34,485 bases of DNA from Clostridiaceae bacterium. GTDB lineage: Bacteria; Bacillota; Clostridia; Clostridiales; Clostridiaceae. The notes beneath the pieces are model-generated. The model was given only the letters and a program-made list of their open reading frames with translations, did not search any database and had not been told where the DNA came from. The stretch covers positions 1-34,485 of the forward strand of contig JACMJL010000039.1 of NCBI GenBank assembly GCA_014380625.1, in the 5' to 3' direction. Position numbers and translations under genes: made by a program. This document shows positions 1 to 7,460 of the stretch, piece after piece. The stretch's first letter is position 1; each line of letters starts with the position of its first letter.

Positions 1-102
1 AAGATAATCTTCACTGTATTAGGAAGCTTCGTGATAATGTTTGGTGCAATCCTAAGCTGTACCTTTGTGATTATAAGGGGACGGGGTTATTGTCAACCTT
101 AA
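1..102 (+). CDS. C-terminal end of an unidentified membrane protein (partial)
   Basis: Reading frame 1 is open from the window edge to a TAA at 100-102. The 33 residues contain one strongly hydrophobic stretch (roughly residues 3-25, FTVLGSFVIMFGAIL and beyond) followed by a short basic tail, RGRGYCQP. This looks like a final transmembrane helix. The basic tail is encoded by a repeated sequence also found at 15018, so the native end of the gene may have been replaced by that repeat. A terminator follows 20 bases later. Frame 3 is also open, to 134, but it is hydrophilic and would run into the terminator stem, so I prefer frame 1. The protein family cannot be recognised. Confidence 0.4.
   Translation, partial: KIIFTVLGSFVIMFGAILSCTFVIIRGRGYCQP
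78..97 (+). repeat. 20-bp dispersed repeat, copy 1
   Basis: GGGACGGGGTTATTGTCAAC matches 15018-15037 at 19 of 20 positions. It is much richer in G than its surroundings. Short G-rich elements of this look in clostridial genomes are often associated with REP/IS200-like transposases, but none is present here, so that link is inference. Confidence 0.5.
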
Positions 103-122
103 ATGAGAGACTAAAAGAAAAA

Positions 123-152
123 AACACTGGCTAAAAATGCCAGTGTTTTTTT
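123..152 (+). terminator. Bidirectional intrinsic terminator
   Basis: A perfect 9-bp stem, AACACTGGC (123-131) with GCCAGTGTT (139-147), a 7-base loop, then a run of T to 152. On the other strand the A-rich stretch 115-124 supplies a U tract. It would end both the upstream plus-strand gene and the minus-strand I42 fragment. Confidence 0.85.
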
Positions 153-185
153 GAATAAATTAAGTTTTTCAATCCAGTACAATTA

Positions 186-584
186 TTACTCAATTTTAAT
201 ATTAAAAGTTATTTCAAAGAATTCATTGTTTTCCATGGTTTTATGTTCGTATCTCATTACTATTTTCTGATTACTGGCTTTTATAGGCTTAAAATAAAAG
301 TTTTGTCTAGCATAGTCCGCACCATCTTTATGCTCTTCTGATTTTGGTAGGGGTATTCCAATCCAAGACCTATTTACAAATTGAATTACCTTATCATCAA
401 TACTATTTTTAATATTCCAGGTGTAAGCAATTGTGCGATTTGCAGGAAGCGATACAATGAATGGAGAGTCTTTAGATACAGTCAAATCTAATGCGCCATC
501 CTTGTTTGTTAGATATTGCTTTATTGAAGCAGTTTTAGACTGGTAGGTAACAATTGCAACATAGTTACCCCCTACTAAATATTC
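186..584 (-). pseudogene. Broken chagasin-like (I42) cysteine-protease inhibitor
   Basis: The frame is open from just after a TAG at 585-587 down to a TAA at 186-188. It has no ATG and no convincing ribosome binding site; the only internal start is a TTG at 483-485, giving 99 residues. The sequence SLPANRTIAYTWN resembles the NPTTGYxW loop of chagasin/I42 inhibitors, and the C-terminal part (YFKPIK...IVMRYEH...EFFEITFNIKI) has the strand pattern of that domain. The reading frame continues upstream of the TTG with protein-like sequence (EYLVGGNYVAIVTYQ) and then hits the stop; an ATG at 606-608 lies in the same frame before that stop. No signal peptide remains, although the family is normally exported. 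I read this as an inactivated or truncated gene. An expressed short form from the TTG is possible. Confidence 0.5.
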
Positions 585-626
585 CTAAGTTACTGTATCT
601 TTAATCATATCAATAACTTACATAAC

Positions 627-642
627 ATGCAAACGTTTCTAA
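627..642. promoter_or_regulatory. Possible cre-like/LacI-type operator
   Basis: ATGCAAACGTTTCTAA matches the CcpA consensus WTGNAANCGNWNNCWW at all but one fixed position and centres on the palindrome AAACGTTT. It lies just upstream of the iorA -35 box, a position where CcpA can activate. With one mismatch the call is weak. Confidence 0.3.
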
Positions 643-655
643 AGTTAAATATTTA

Positions 656-685
656 TTGATATAAACTGAAAAATTGATGTATAAT
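656..685 (+). promoter_or_regulatory. Promoter of the iorA operon
   Basis: TTGATA (656-661), 18-base spacer, TATAAT (680-685). The predicted start near 692 leaves a leader of about 105 bases before iorA in which I see no known riboswitch. Confidence 0.7.
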
Positions 686-797
686 TATAAAAAAGGTTTT
701 TAATGCATATAATTGATAATTAAGGAAGGAGTTACAGAATATACAGAGAAGTTGTATAAATATTGGGGAGTGAATATTACAAAGGTGGGCTAAATTT

Positions 798-2540
798 ATG
801 AAAAAACTATTATTAGGCAATGAAGCCGTTGCAAGGGGAGCCTATGAATATGGCGTGACGGTTGCTACGGGTTATCCAGGAACACCCAGTACAGAGATAA
901 TTGAAAGTATTGCAAAATATGAAAACATTAATGCAGAATGGTCACCAAACGAAAAGGTGGCCTTAGAAGTTGGAATTGGTGCTTCAATTGCTGGGGCAAG
1001 AACTCTTGTTGCTATGAAACATGTGGGGTTAAATGTCGCAGCAGACCCTCTTATGTCCATTTCATATCCTGGTGTAAATGCAGGACTTGTAATTGCAGTT
1101 GCAGATGATCCAGGTCAACATAGTTCTCAAAATGAACAAGATACAAGGTACTTTGGTATGGTAGGTAAGATACCTGTTGTAGAGCCTTCTGACAGTGCGG
1201 AATGTAAAGATTTTGTAAGAATTTCAATGGATATAAGTGAATTTTTTGATACACCAGTAATTCTTAGATTAAGTACAAGAGTGTCACATTCTCAAAGTAT
1301 TGTAGAGATAAGTGAAAAGCAAAATTATGACTTAAAGGAATATGATCAGAATTTAAACAAATATATAGTTGCTCCTGCAGTTTCAAAGAAACGGAGAATC
1401 ATAGTAGAAGACAGACTTAGAAAACTAGAAGAATTTGCAGAGTACACAGAGTTAAATACAGTTGAGTACAAGGATTTAAAGATAGGTATTATTACCAGTG
1501 GCATAGCTTATCAGTATGCAAAAGAAGTAATGCCTAATGCATCTTATTTAAAACTTGGATTATCCTATCCTCTACCAAAAAATAAGATAACAGAATTTGT
1601 CACAAAGTGTGGAAAGGTTTACATTGTTGAGGAATTAGAGCCTATATTCGAAGAAAAAATAAAGTCCTGGGGACTTAAGGTAATAGGTAAAGAGGTGATT
1701 CCAACTATTGGTGAATTAAGTCCAGGAATTCTTCGAAAGGCTTTATTAAATGAAAATATTCAAGGGGTGGAACTTAATTTTTCAAAGGAACTTCCTGTTA
1801 GACCTCCAATTTTATGTCCAGGCTGTCATCATAGGGGAGTCTTTTATGTGCTTAAAAAATTAGGCATTCATGCTTCAGGGGATATAGGATGTTATACTTT
1901 AGCTGCTTTTCCTCCTTTAAATGCAATGGATACAGCTATTTGTATGGGAGCTAGCATAGGAATGGCTTTTGGCTTTGAGAAAGCAAGAGGTAAGGACTTC
2001 GCCAAGCAATCTGTTGCTGTAATAGGAGATTCAACTTTTATACATTCTGGTATTACTGGTCTTATAGATGTTGTATACAATAAAGGCAATACAACTGTAA
2101 TTATATTGGATAATTCAATAACAGGAATGACAGGTCATCAAGAGAACCCAGCTACAGGTTATACCTTAAAGGGTGATACAACCTTTAGCCTTGACTTTGA
2201 AGCCTTAGGCAGAGCGGTGGGAATTAAGAGGATTCAAACAGTAGATGCCTATGATATTGTTAATCTTGAAAGAATCATTAAGGAAGAAACTCAAGCTGAA
2301 GAGCCATCTCTGATAATAACAAAAAGACCTTGTGTTTTATTAAAAAGGGCAAAAAGAGTTAAAAAACAATTAAAAATTAATAGAGACTTGTGTAAAGGAT
2401 GCAAAGCTTGCTTTAAAATAGGATGTCCAGCAATAGTTTTTAGGGATAATAAAGCCCAAATTAATAATATTCTTTGTGTTGGCTGTGAACTTTGTACAAA
2501 AATATGTAAATTTGGGGCTATTGGAGGTGAAGTAAGATGA
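798..2540 (+). CDS. iorA: Indolepyruvate:ferredoxin oxidoreductase, alpha subunit
   Basis: The large subunit of the oxygen-sensitive enzyme that oxidatively decarboxylates aryl-pyruvates (from Trp, Phe, Tyr transamination) to aryl-acetyl-CoA, passing electrons to ferredoxin in the cytoplasm. At 580 residues it has the full family length. The N-terminal pyrimidine-binding region carries GYPGTPSTEI (about 25-35). The thiamine diphosphate domain is seen in GDIGCYTLAAFPPLNAMDT and GDSTFIHSGITGL followed by DNSITGMTGHQENPATG. The C-terminus is a 2[4Fe-4S] ferredoxin-like domain with CKGCKACFKIGCPA and CVGCELCTKICKFGAI. The start is supported by AAGGTGG at 782-788. Its stop overlaps the iorB start by four bases (ATGA), as expected for subunits made in equal amounts. 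The following CoA ligase and ACT genes support a role in aryl-acid metabolism. Confidence 0.95.
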   Translation: MKKLLLGNEAVARGAYEYGVTVATGYPGTPSTEIIESIAKYENINAEWSPNEKVALEVGIGASIAGARTLVAMKHVGLNVAADPLMSISYPGVNAGLVIAVADDPGQHSSQNEQDTRYFGMVGKIPVVEPSDSAECKDFVRISMDISEFFDTPVILRLSTRVSHSQSIVEISEKQNYDLKEYDQNLNKYIVAPAVSKKRRIIVEDRLRKLEEFAEYTELNTVEYKDLKIGIITSGIAYQYAKEVMPNASYLKLGLSYPLPKNKITEFVTKCGKVYIVEELEPIFEEKIKSWGLKVIGKEVIPTIGELSPGILRKALLNENIQGVELNFSKELPVRPPILCPGCHHRGVFYVLKKLGIHASGDIGCYTLAAFPPLNAMDTAICMGASIGMAFGFEKARGKDFAKQSVAVIGDSTFIHSGITGLIDVVYNKGNTTVIILDNSITGMTGHQENPATGYTLKGDTTFSLDFEALGRAVGIKRIQTVDAYDIVNLERIIKEETQAEEPSLIITKRPCVLLKRAKRVKKQLKINRDLCKGCKACFKIGCPAIVFRDNKAQINNILCVGCELCTKICKFGAIGGEVR

Positions 2541-3121
2541 ATATTTTAATAGCTGCGGTTGGAGGACAAGGGGCTCTACTTGCAAGTAGAATACTAGGAA
2601 AACTTGCTCAGAATATTGGGTTAGATGTTAAAGTTTCTGAAGTTCATGGCATGTCTCAAAGAGGCGGAAGTGTTGTTACTTATGTTAAATTTGGGGACAA
2701 AATATATTCACCCATAGTAGAAAAGGGCTCTGCAGATGTAATTCTTGCTTTGGAAATGCTAGAGGGAGCAAGATATTTAGATTGGTTAAAGAAGGATGGA
2801 ACGTTGATTGTAAGTACTCAAAGAATTGATCCGATGCCAGTAATAAGCGGCTCTACTTCCTATCCTGATAATTTAGTAGCAGAGATTTCTAGGTTGCCAA
2901 TTAAGTTATACAGTGTAGATGCAGTGCAACTTGCAAGTAAAGCTGGAAATGTTAGAGCAACTAATGTAGTGCTTATTGGGATTTTGGCATCAACTACAAC
3001 AATAGCTAAGGAGGAATGGGAAAAGGCAATAAGTGAAATTGTTCCGCAAAGGCTATTAGAGATTAATTTAAGCGCATTTGAATTGGGGTATGGAATTAAA
3101 GCTAGTAGCTCTATACTATAA
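2537..3121 (+). CDS. iorB: Indolepyruvate:ferredoxin oxidoreductase, beta subunit
   Basis: The small subunit, 194 residues, of the 2-oxoacid:acceptor oxidoreductase gamma-type domain. The N-terminal GGQGALLASRILG motif and the EVHGMSQRGGSVVTYVKFG segment are hallmarks of this family and form part of the CoA/active-site region in the assembled enzyme. Translation is coupled to iorA through the ATGA overlap, and the upstream GGAGGTGAAG inside iorA supplies the ribosome binding site. Nothing is missing. Function depends on the neighbouring alpha subunit, with which it forms the catalytic complex. Confidence 0.95.
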   Translation: MNILIAAVGGQGALLASRILGKLAQNIGLDVKVSEVHGMSQRGGSVVTYVKFGDKIYSPIVEKGSADVILALEMLEGARYLDWLKKDGTLIVSTQRIDPMPVISGSTSYPDNLVAEISRLPIKLYSVDAVQLASKAGNVRATNVVLIGILASTTTIAKEEWEKAISEIVPQRLLEINLSAFELGYGIKASSSIL

Positions 3122-3139
3122 AAAATTGGGGGAATTAAA

Positions 3140-4438
3140 ATGATATGGGATGAAAAAAACGAGTGTATGAGCCGTGAAGAAATGAGAGACCTACAAAGTA
3201 AACGACTTAGGCATACTGTTGAAAGGGTTTATCATAATGTACCTTTTTATAGAAAGAAAATGCATGAATTGGGATTAGAGCCAGGAGATATTAAGGATAT
3301 TCATGACCTATCAAAGTTACCTTTCACTACAAAACAAGATTTGAGGGATAATTATCCCTATGGGCTTTCAGCAGTTCCAATGAGCGAAGTAGTAAGGCTT
3401 CATGCCTCATCTGGTACAACAGGGCAACCAGTGGTAGTAGGCTATACGCGGAAGGATTTGAGAATCTGGTCAGAGGTGGTAGCGAGATGCCTTGCAGCTT
3501 ATGGGGTGGATCGAGGGGATTTTGTACAAGTAGCATACGGCTATGGCCTTTTTACTGGAGGTATGGGCTTACATTATGGAGCAGAAAAGGTAGGGGCTGC
3601 GGTAATACCCATTTCAGGAGGAAATACAAAAAAACAAATTCAAATAATGCGAGACTTTGGTAGTACTGTACTAGCGTGTACTCCTTCGTATGCCTTATAC
3701 TTAGCTGAAGCAATGCAAGAAATGGGAGTTAAAAGGGAAGAACTTAAATTAAGGGTTGGTATATTTGGTGCTGAGCCTTGGACTGATAATATGAGAAAAG
3801 AGATTGAGAGAAGTTTAAATATAAAAGCTATGGATATTTACGGACTTAGCGAAATAATAGGACCTGGAGTTTCCTACGACTGTGAAATGCAAAATGGGCT
3901 TCATATTAATGAAGATCATTTTATACCAGAAACTATAAATCCTGATACTGGTGAAGTACTGACCTGTGGTAGTAAGGGTGAAATAGTTTTCACTACTATT
4001 ACAAAAGAGGCTTTACCACTTCTTAGATACCGAACTAGAGATTTGTCAATACTTCATGATGAAAAGTGTGAATGTGGAAGAACTCTTGTGAGGATGGAAA
4101 AATGCCTTGGCAGAAGTGATGATATGCTAATTATTAGAGGTGTAAATGTATTTCCAACTCAAATTGAAAGTGTACTGCTGGAAATGGGAGAGACAAAACC
4201 TCACTATTTACTATTTGTGGATAGAGTAAATAACTTAGATATCCTGGAAGTTTGGGTTGAGGTTGATGAAGTATTTTTCTCTGACGAAATAAAAAAGCTT
4301 GAGAGTATTACAAAGAAAATTAAACATAATATTGAGTCTGTTCTAGGAATAGGTGTAAAATTAAAGTTAGTTGAACCAAAGACCATAGAGAGAAGTGAAG
4401 GGAAAGCTAAAAGAATTATCGATAGAAGGGTTCTGTAA
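3140..4438 (+). CDS. paaK: Phenylacetate-CoA ligase family protein
   Basis: An AMP-forming acyl-CoA ligase of 432 residues, the usual PaaK length. The P-loop-like AMP-binding motif ASSGTTGQP lies at about 89-97. [16 protein letters not shown] and the adenylate-contact region [10 protein letters not shown] (followed by a CECGR segment that often holds a structural metal) are present, and the C-terminal lid begins near [25 protein letters not shown] precedes the ATG at 10-base distance. In anaerobes the gene commonly sits beside iorAB, where the ligase may run towards CoA release with ATP gain from aryl-acetyl-CoA, or activate aryl acids for reductive carboxylation by IOR. The direction and exact aryl acid cannot be read from sequence. 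Confidence 0.9.
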   Translation: MIWDEKNECMSREEMRDLQSKRLRHTVERVYHNVPFYRKKMHELGLEPGDIKDIHDLSKLPFTTKQDLRDNYPYGLSAVPMSEVVRLHASSGTTGQPVVVGYTRKDLRIWSEVVARCLAAYGVDRGDFVQVAYGYGLFTGGMGLHYGAEKVGAAVIPISGGNTKKQIQIMRDFGSTVLACTPSYALYLAEAMQEMGVKREELKLRVGIFGAEPWTDNMRKEIERSLNIKAMDIYGLSEIIGPGVSYDCEMQNGLHINEDHFIPETINPDTGEVLTCGSKGEIVFTTITKEALPLLRYRTRDLSILHDEKCECGRTLVRMEKCLGRSDDMLIIRGVNVFPTQIESVLLEMGETKPHYLLFVDRVNNLDILEVWVEVDEVFFSDEIKKLESITKKIKHNIESVLGIGVKLKLVEPKTIERSEGKAKRIIDRRVL

Positions 4439-4455
4439 ATCAAGGAGGAATTAAG

Positions 4456-4878
4456 ATGCTTATTAAACAACTATCAATATTCGTTGAAAATAAATTAGGT
4501 AGACTCGCTGAGGTTACAAAAATATTAGCGGTGGCAAAAATTGATATTAGTGCTTTGGTAATATCAGACACCACGGATTTTGGAGTTTTAAGACTTATTG
4601 TAAATGATACAGAAGGAGCTCATAATATTTTAAAGGAAAATGGATTCACTGTGCGTTTAACAGATGTGGTAGCGGTAAGTATATCAGATGAAACTGGAAG
4701 TCTTTCTACAGTTCTTGAAGTTTTAGATAAGGAAGCTATAGAAATAGAGTATATGTATGCTTTTTTAGGTAGAAAAATTGGTGAATCTCCTGCTGTATTT
4801 AGGTTTGAGGATGCTAATAAAGCTGTAGAAGTGCTTCAAAAGAATAATATTAAGGTACTAACAGAACAGCAACTGTAA
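4456..4878 (+). CDS. Tandem ACT-domain protein
   Basis: A cytoplasmic protein of 140 residues made of two ACT domains, about 3-68 (KQLSIFVENKLGRLAEVTKILA) and 72-136 (VVAVSISDETGSLSTVLEVL). Each shows the hydrophobic strand followed by the G-R/S-L helix start that forms the amino-acid pocket. There is no catalytic domain. ACT domains bind amino acids and this gene is a regular last member of iorAB-paaK clusters, so it probably senses aromatic amino acids and modulates the pathway; this is inference. The ribosome binding site AAGGAGGAATT is strong and the gap from the ligase is only 17 bases, consistent with one operon. No clear terminator follows. Confidence 0.85.
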   Translation: MLIKQLSIFVENKLGRLAEVTKILAVAKIDISALVISDTTDFGVLRLIVNDTEGAHNILKENGFTVRLTDVVAVSISDETGSLSTVLEVLDKEAIEIEYMYAFLGRKIGESPAVFRFEDANKAVEVLQKNNIKVLTEQQL

Positions 4879-4932
4879 ACTTATCAATATTTTATGGCTT
4901 ATTCCTAGATGTAATTAATTTACAGCGGAGTA

Positions 4933-4941
4933 TGATATAAT
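4933..4941 (+). promoter_or_regulatory. Extended -10 promoter for the Nif3-like gene
   Basis: TGATATAAT (4933-4941) has both the TATAAT box and the TGN extension. No good -35 box is seen. The predicted RNA starts near 4948, about 60 bases before the gene. Confidence 0.55.
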
Positions 4942-5008
4942 TATACTTATTAAGTGAGAAATCCTAAGAAAATTTTAAGTGCAATATATATATAAGGAGA
5001 GGAAGTTT

Positions 5009-5860
5009 ATGAACGCTATTGAATTGTACAATCATTTAGAAAAAGATTTTATCTATAAAGAATTGAAGGATGATTGGTCAAGCTATATGGGAGAGGTAGA
5101 AGACTATCTTTGTGTTAACTTCAAAGAAAGAAGTATGGGCTTGGTATGTGATTTTGCAAAAGAAATTAATAGTGTTTACTCTGCTGTGTTTCCAACTGAA
5201 GAAGTTATGCAAAAAATTATTGATGATGGGGCAACAGATGCCATGTTATTTGTGCATCACCCTTGTATTTGGGATATTAGAAAAGCACCAAAAACATTCT
5301 ACCAGATGAAAAGAACCTTATTAGATAAATTTAGAGAGAATAGAATAGCTATATATAATTTACATGTTCCCTTGGACAATTTCAGTGAGTATTCAACAAG
5401 TAAAACTTTAGCTGATGCGTTAGATATAGTAATTGAAAAGCCCTTTGCTACATATCGGGGTGGTTTAGCTGGTGTAATTGGGAAAGCTAAGTGCGAAAAC
5501 ATGGAAGAGTTGCAAAATAGGTTTTCAGAAGTATTGGGTCATGGTACAAGTCTTTATTTATACGGAGATAATAATATAAAAGATAGAAAAATAGCTATTG
5601 TAGCAGGTGGTGGGAATAATAAAGAAACTGTTTTTGAAATGATTGAAAATAATGTTAATATTCTTATCACAGGGATTTCAGTAAATAATGAAAGTTATTC
5701 AGAAGTTCATAACCTTGAACAGAAAAGTTATATTAATGTTTTGGGAGGAACTCATTATTCTACAGAAAAGTTTGCATGTGCAAAAATTTGCGATTATTTC
5801 GAGAAACTTGGACTTACTTCTACCTTTATTGAAGGTGAGCCAATACACGAAGATATGTAA
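5009..5860 (+). CDS. Nif3-like dinuclear metal-centre protein
   Basis: A member of the NIF3/DUF34 family of soluble proteins that bind two metal ions; some members are linked to GTP cyclohydrolase I type 2 annotation, but the physiological role is unsettled. The metal-ligand motifs are visible: FVHHPCIWD near residue 80, NLHVPLDNFSEYS near 115 and GGTHYSTEKFA near 245. I choose the ATG at 5009, preceded by AAGGAGAGG (4994-5002), giving 283 residues. A GTG at 4979 would add ten residues but would place the ribosome binding site inside the gene. The gene appears to be transcribed alone. Confidence 0.85.
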   Translation: MNAIELYNHLEKDFIYKELKDDWSSYMGEVEDYLCVNFKERSMGLVCDFAKEINSVYSAVFPTEEVMQKIIDDGATDAMLFVHHPCIWDIRKAPKTFYQMKRTLLDKFRENRIAIYNLHVPLDNFSEYSTSKTLADALDIVIEKPFATYRGGLAGVIGKAKCENMEELQNRFSEVLGHGTSLYLYGDNNIKDRKIAIVAGGGNNKETVFEMIENNVNILITGISVNNESYSEVHNLEQKSYINVLGGTHYSTEKFACAKICDYFEKLGLTSTFIEGEPIHEDM

Positions 5861-5986
5861 GTTCGTTAAAAAATATTATCAATACATAAAGATAGCTCAA
5901 CAGTATCATTTACAATTGAGTGAAATTAGAGTCGCCAGTTAATGTATTTTTACGTGTACTAAATGTTTAGATCCTATAAAGCATTA

Positions 5987-6022
5987 AAACACCGTATTAT
6001 TCAGATGAAATTTACGGTGTTT
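5987..6022 (+). terminator. Terminator-like hairpin after the Nif3-like gene
   Basis: AAACACCGTA (5987-5996) pairs perfectly with TACGGTGTTT (6013-6022). The 3' flank is only moderately T-rich, so termination on the plus strand is plausible rather than certain. On the minus strand the hairpin would lie downstream of the candidate small RNA. Confidence 0.45.
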
Positions 6023-6037
6023 AGTTATATTGTGTAT

Positions 6038-6101
6038 TAAAAATTAAAAGAGAGTTGCATACCGGCGACGACAAGCAACTCTCTAAATCTCACTAGGAGA
6101 T
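6038..6101 (-). ncRNA. Candidate short structured RNA with its own terminator
   Basis: Read on the minus strand, the predicted start near 6101 is followed by a small hairpin (ATCTC, loop CTAGT, GAGAT; 6101-6087). Next comes a perfect 10-bp stem, AGAGAGTTGC with GCAACTCTCT (6084-6049), closing a G/C-rich 16-base loop TTGTCGTCGCCGGTAT, and then the U-rich tail TTTTAATTTTTAAT. The segment is far richer in GC than the surrounding DNA. A well-formed minus-strand promoter lies directly upstream. No open reading frame fits inside the roughly 64 bases. It could be a stable sRNA or an antitoxin-like RNA. I do not recognise a named family. Confidence 0.5.
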
Positions 6102-6107
6102 ATAAAT

Positions 6108-6136
6108 ATAATACACTATATCTGCCTTAATGTAAA
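6108..6136 (-). promoter_or_regulatory. Promoter of the candidate small RNA
   Basis: On the minus strand: TTTACA (6136-6131), a 17-base spacer, and TATTAT (6113-6108). The next downstream sequence is the small RNA itself, with no reading frame between. Confidence 0.55.
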
Positions 6137-6182
6137 CAAATTACTTTCTTTATTGAATCAAAAGTATATTTATAGGATAACA

Positions 6183-6191
6183 TGATATAAT
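6183..6191 (+). promoter_or_regulatory. Extended -10 promoter for the SDH-type protease gene
   Basis: TGATATAAT (6183-6191) repeats the extended -10 box seen at 4933. There is no good -35. The stretch 5861-6294 otherwise holds only the hairpin, the small RNA and its promoter. Confidence 0.5.
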
Positions 6192-6294
6192 TAACATATA
6201 TTGGGCTAAGGAATATTTGTTTAGTGATTATTAATTCTTTTAAAAAATATAATAATGAAAAGATACCAAAATTAAATTAAAAAGGGAGACAACT

Positions 6295-7365
6295 ATGGAA
6301 TTGAAAGAAACTAATTATAAAAATGAAAAGTTAGATGAAATTAATGCTGAAAAGTCACCAATAGAAAAAGATAGGAAAATAAAACAACCACCAGTATTAT
6401 TTAAAAATACTCAAAGCCTCATTTCAAAAGTTGAGGAAATGCTTGGACATAAAATGATTGTATATTGGACATCTGGAAGAGGCAGCGTGTGCCAAAATGA
6501 CGTATTAGCACTTTATGAGGTGTTTAAAAAGATAGGAAAAAATGAGCAACTATCAATTTTTATAAAATCTGATGGTGGTGATGTGGAAGCGGCCCTTAGA
6601 ATAGTTAATCTAATAAGAACTTACAGTGAAAATGTTACTGCTCTTGTACCCTTGAACTGTGCCTCAGCAGCTACAATGATTGCCCTAGGTGCTAATGAAA
6701 TATCAATGGGACCATTATCCTTCATTACTGCAATAGATTCCTCAATCGCACACGATTTATCTCCAATTGATGAACGAGAAAATTCAAGAGTTACAGTAAG
6801 CCAAGATGAGCTTCAAAGGATTATTAGACTTTGGGGTGAGAATTCTAAGGAGCATCATGGACATCCCTACACTGATTTATTCCAATATGTACACCCTTTG
6901 GTAATTGGTGCTCTTGACAGATCCAGTTCTCTTTCTATAAAAATATGTAAGGAGATATTGTCCTACCATATTGATGATGATAATGAGTGTGACAGAATAA
7001 GTAATCATTTAAATTCTGACTATCCCTCACACGGTTATCCAATAACCGCAAGAGAAGCAACGCGGATTGGATTAAATATTTCCAATCTAAATGAAGATAT
7101 AAATAATGTTTTACTTGAGCTAAATAAACATTATTCAGAAATGGCTCAGAAGGCATTAACGGACTATGATGAAAATAATTATCATGATAATGAAATTTCA
7201 AATATTCTGGAAACAAAGGGTACTCAAGTGTTTTATCAAAATGATAAGGATTGGAATTATATTCCTAATGAAAGAAGATGGCAAGTACTTAATAATGAAA
7301 GCTCTTGGCGTAAAATTGAAGATATAGATGGAAAGGTTATTAATGATACTTTTTATATTGCATAG
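6295..7365 (+). CDS. SppA/SDH-type serine protease-like protein (ClpP-crotonase fold)
   Basis: A protein of 356 residues of the serine dehydrogenase proteinase (SDH_sah) group, related to signal peptide peptidase SppA and ClpP. The core spans about 50-290. SIFIKSDGGDVEAALRIVN (about 87-105) is the oxyanion-side glycine-rich loop, and LNCASAATMIALGANEI contains the likely nucleophile Ser124. GPLSFITAIDSS follows as in the family. There is no signal peptide or membrane helix, so it is probably cytosolic. The last 60 residues (EISNILETKGTQVF..., WNYIPNERRWQVLNNESSW) are charged and aromatic and I do not recognise them. The ATG follows AAGGGAGAC. The natural substrate is unknown, and proteolytic activity is inferred from the fold. 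Confidence 0.8.
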   Translation: MELKETNYKNEKLDEINAEKSPIEKDRKIKQPPVLFKNTQSLISKVEEMLGHKMIVYWTSGRGSVCQNDVLALYEVFKKIGKNEQLSIFIKSDGGDVEAALRIVNLIRTYSENVTALVPLNCASAATMIALGANEISMGPLSFITAIDSSIAHDLSPIDERENSRVTVSQDELQRIIRLWGENSKEHHGHPYTDLFQYVHPLVIGALDRSSSLSIKICKEILSYHIDDDNECDRISNHLNSDYPSHGYPITAREATRIGLNISNLNEDINNVLLELNKHYSEMAQKALTDYDENNYHDNEISNILETKGTQVFYQNDKDWNYIPNERRWQVLNNESSWRKIEDIDGKVINDTFYIA

Positions 7366-7413
7366 AAGAAGTATTCATAGTTATCAACACGTTATATAGA
7401 AAGGAAGTGATTG

Positions 7414-7452
7414 TTAGTGGGCTTAGAAGTTTATTATACGTTTGCTCACTAA
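7414..7452 (+). other. Hairpin in the methyltransferase leader
   Basis: TTAGTGGGC (7414-7422) pairs with GCTCACTAA (7444-7452), with one G-U pair. It lies between a strong AAGGAAG sequence (7401-7407) and the methyltransferase ATG at 7461, which has no ribosome binding site of its own. A short frame opening at a GTG at 7407 ends in TGA at 7458-7460, directly before that ATG, so translation may reach the gene by re-initiation. Confidence 0.35.
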
Positions 7453-7460
7453 CATTATGA

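Noticed and set aside
692-797. Possible riboswitch or T-box in the iorA leader
   Set aside because: The leader has no T-box motif, no terminator hairpin and no known aptamer landmarks.
5688-5942. An 84-residue plus-strand frame reaching past the Nif3-like gene
   Set aside because: Most of it overlaps Nif3 in another frame, and it has no start signal or recognisable sequence.
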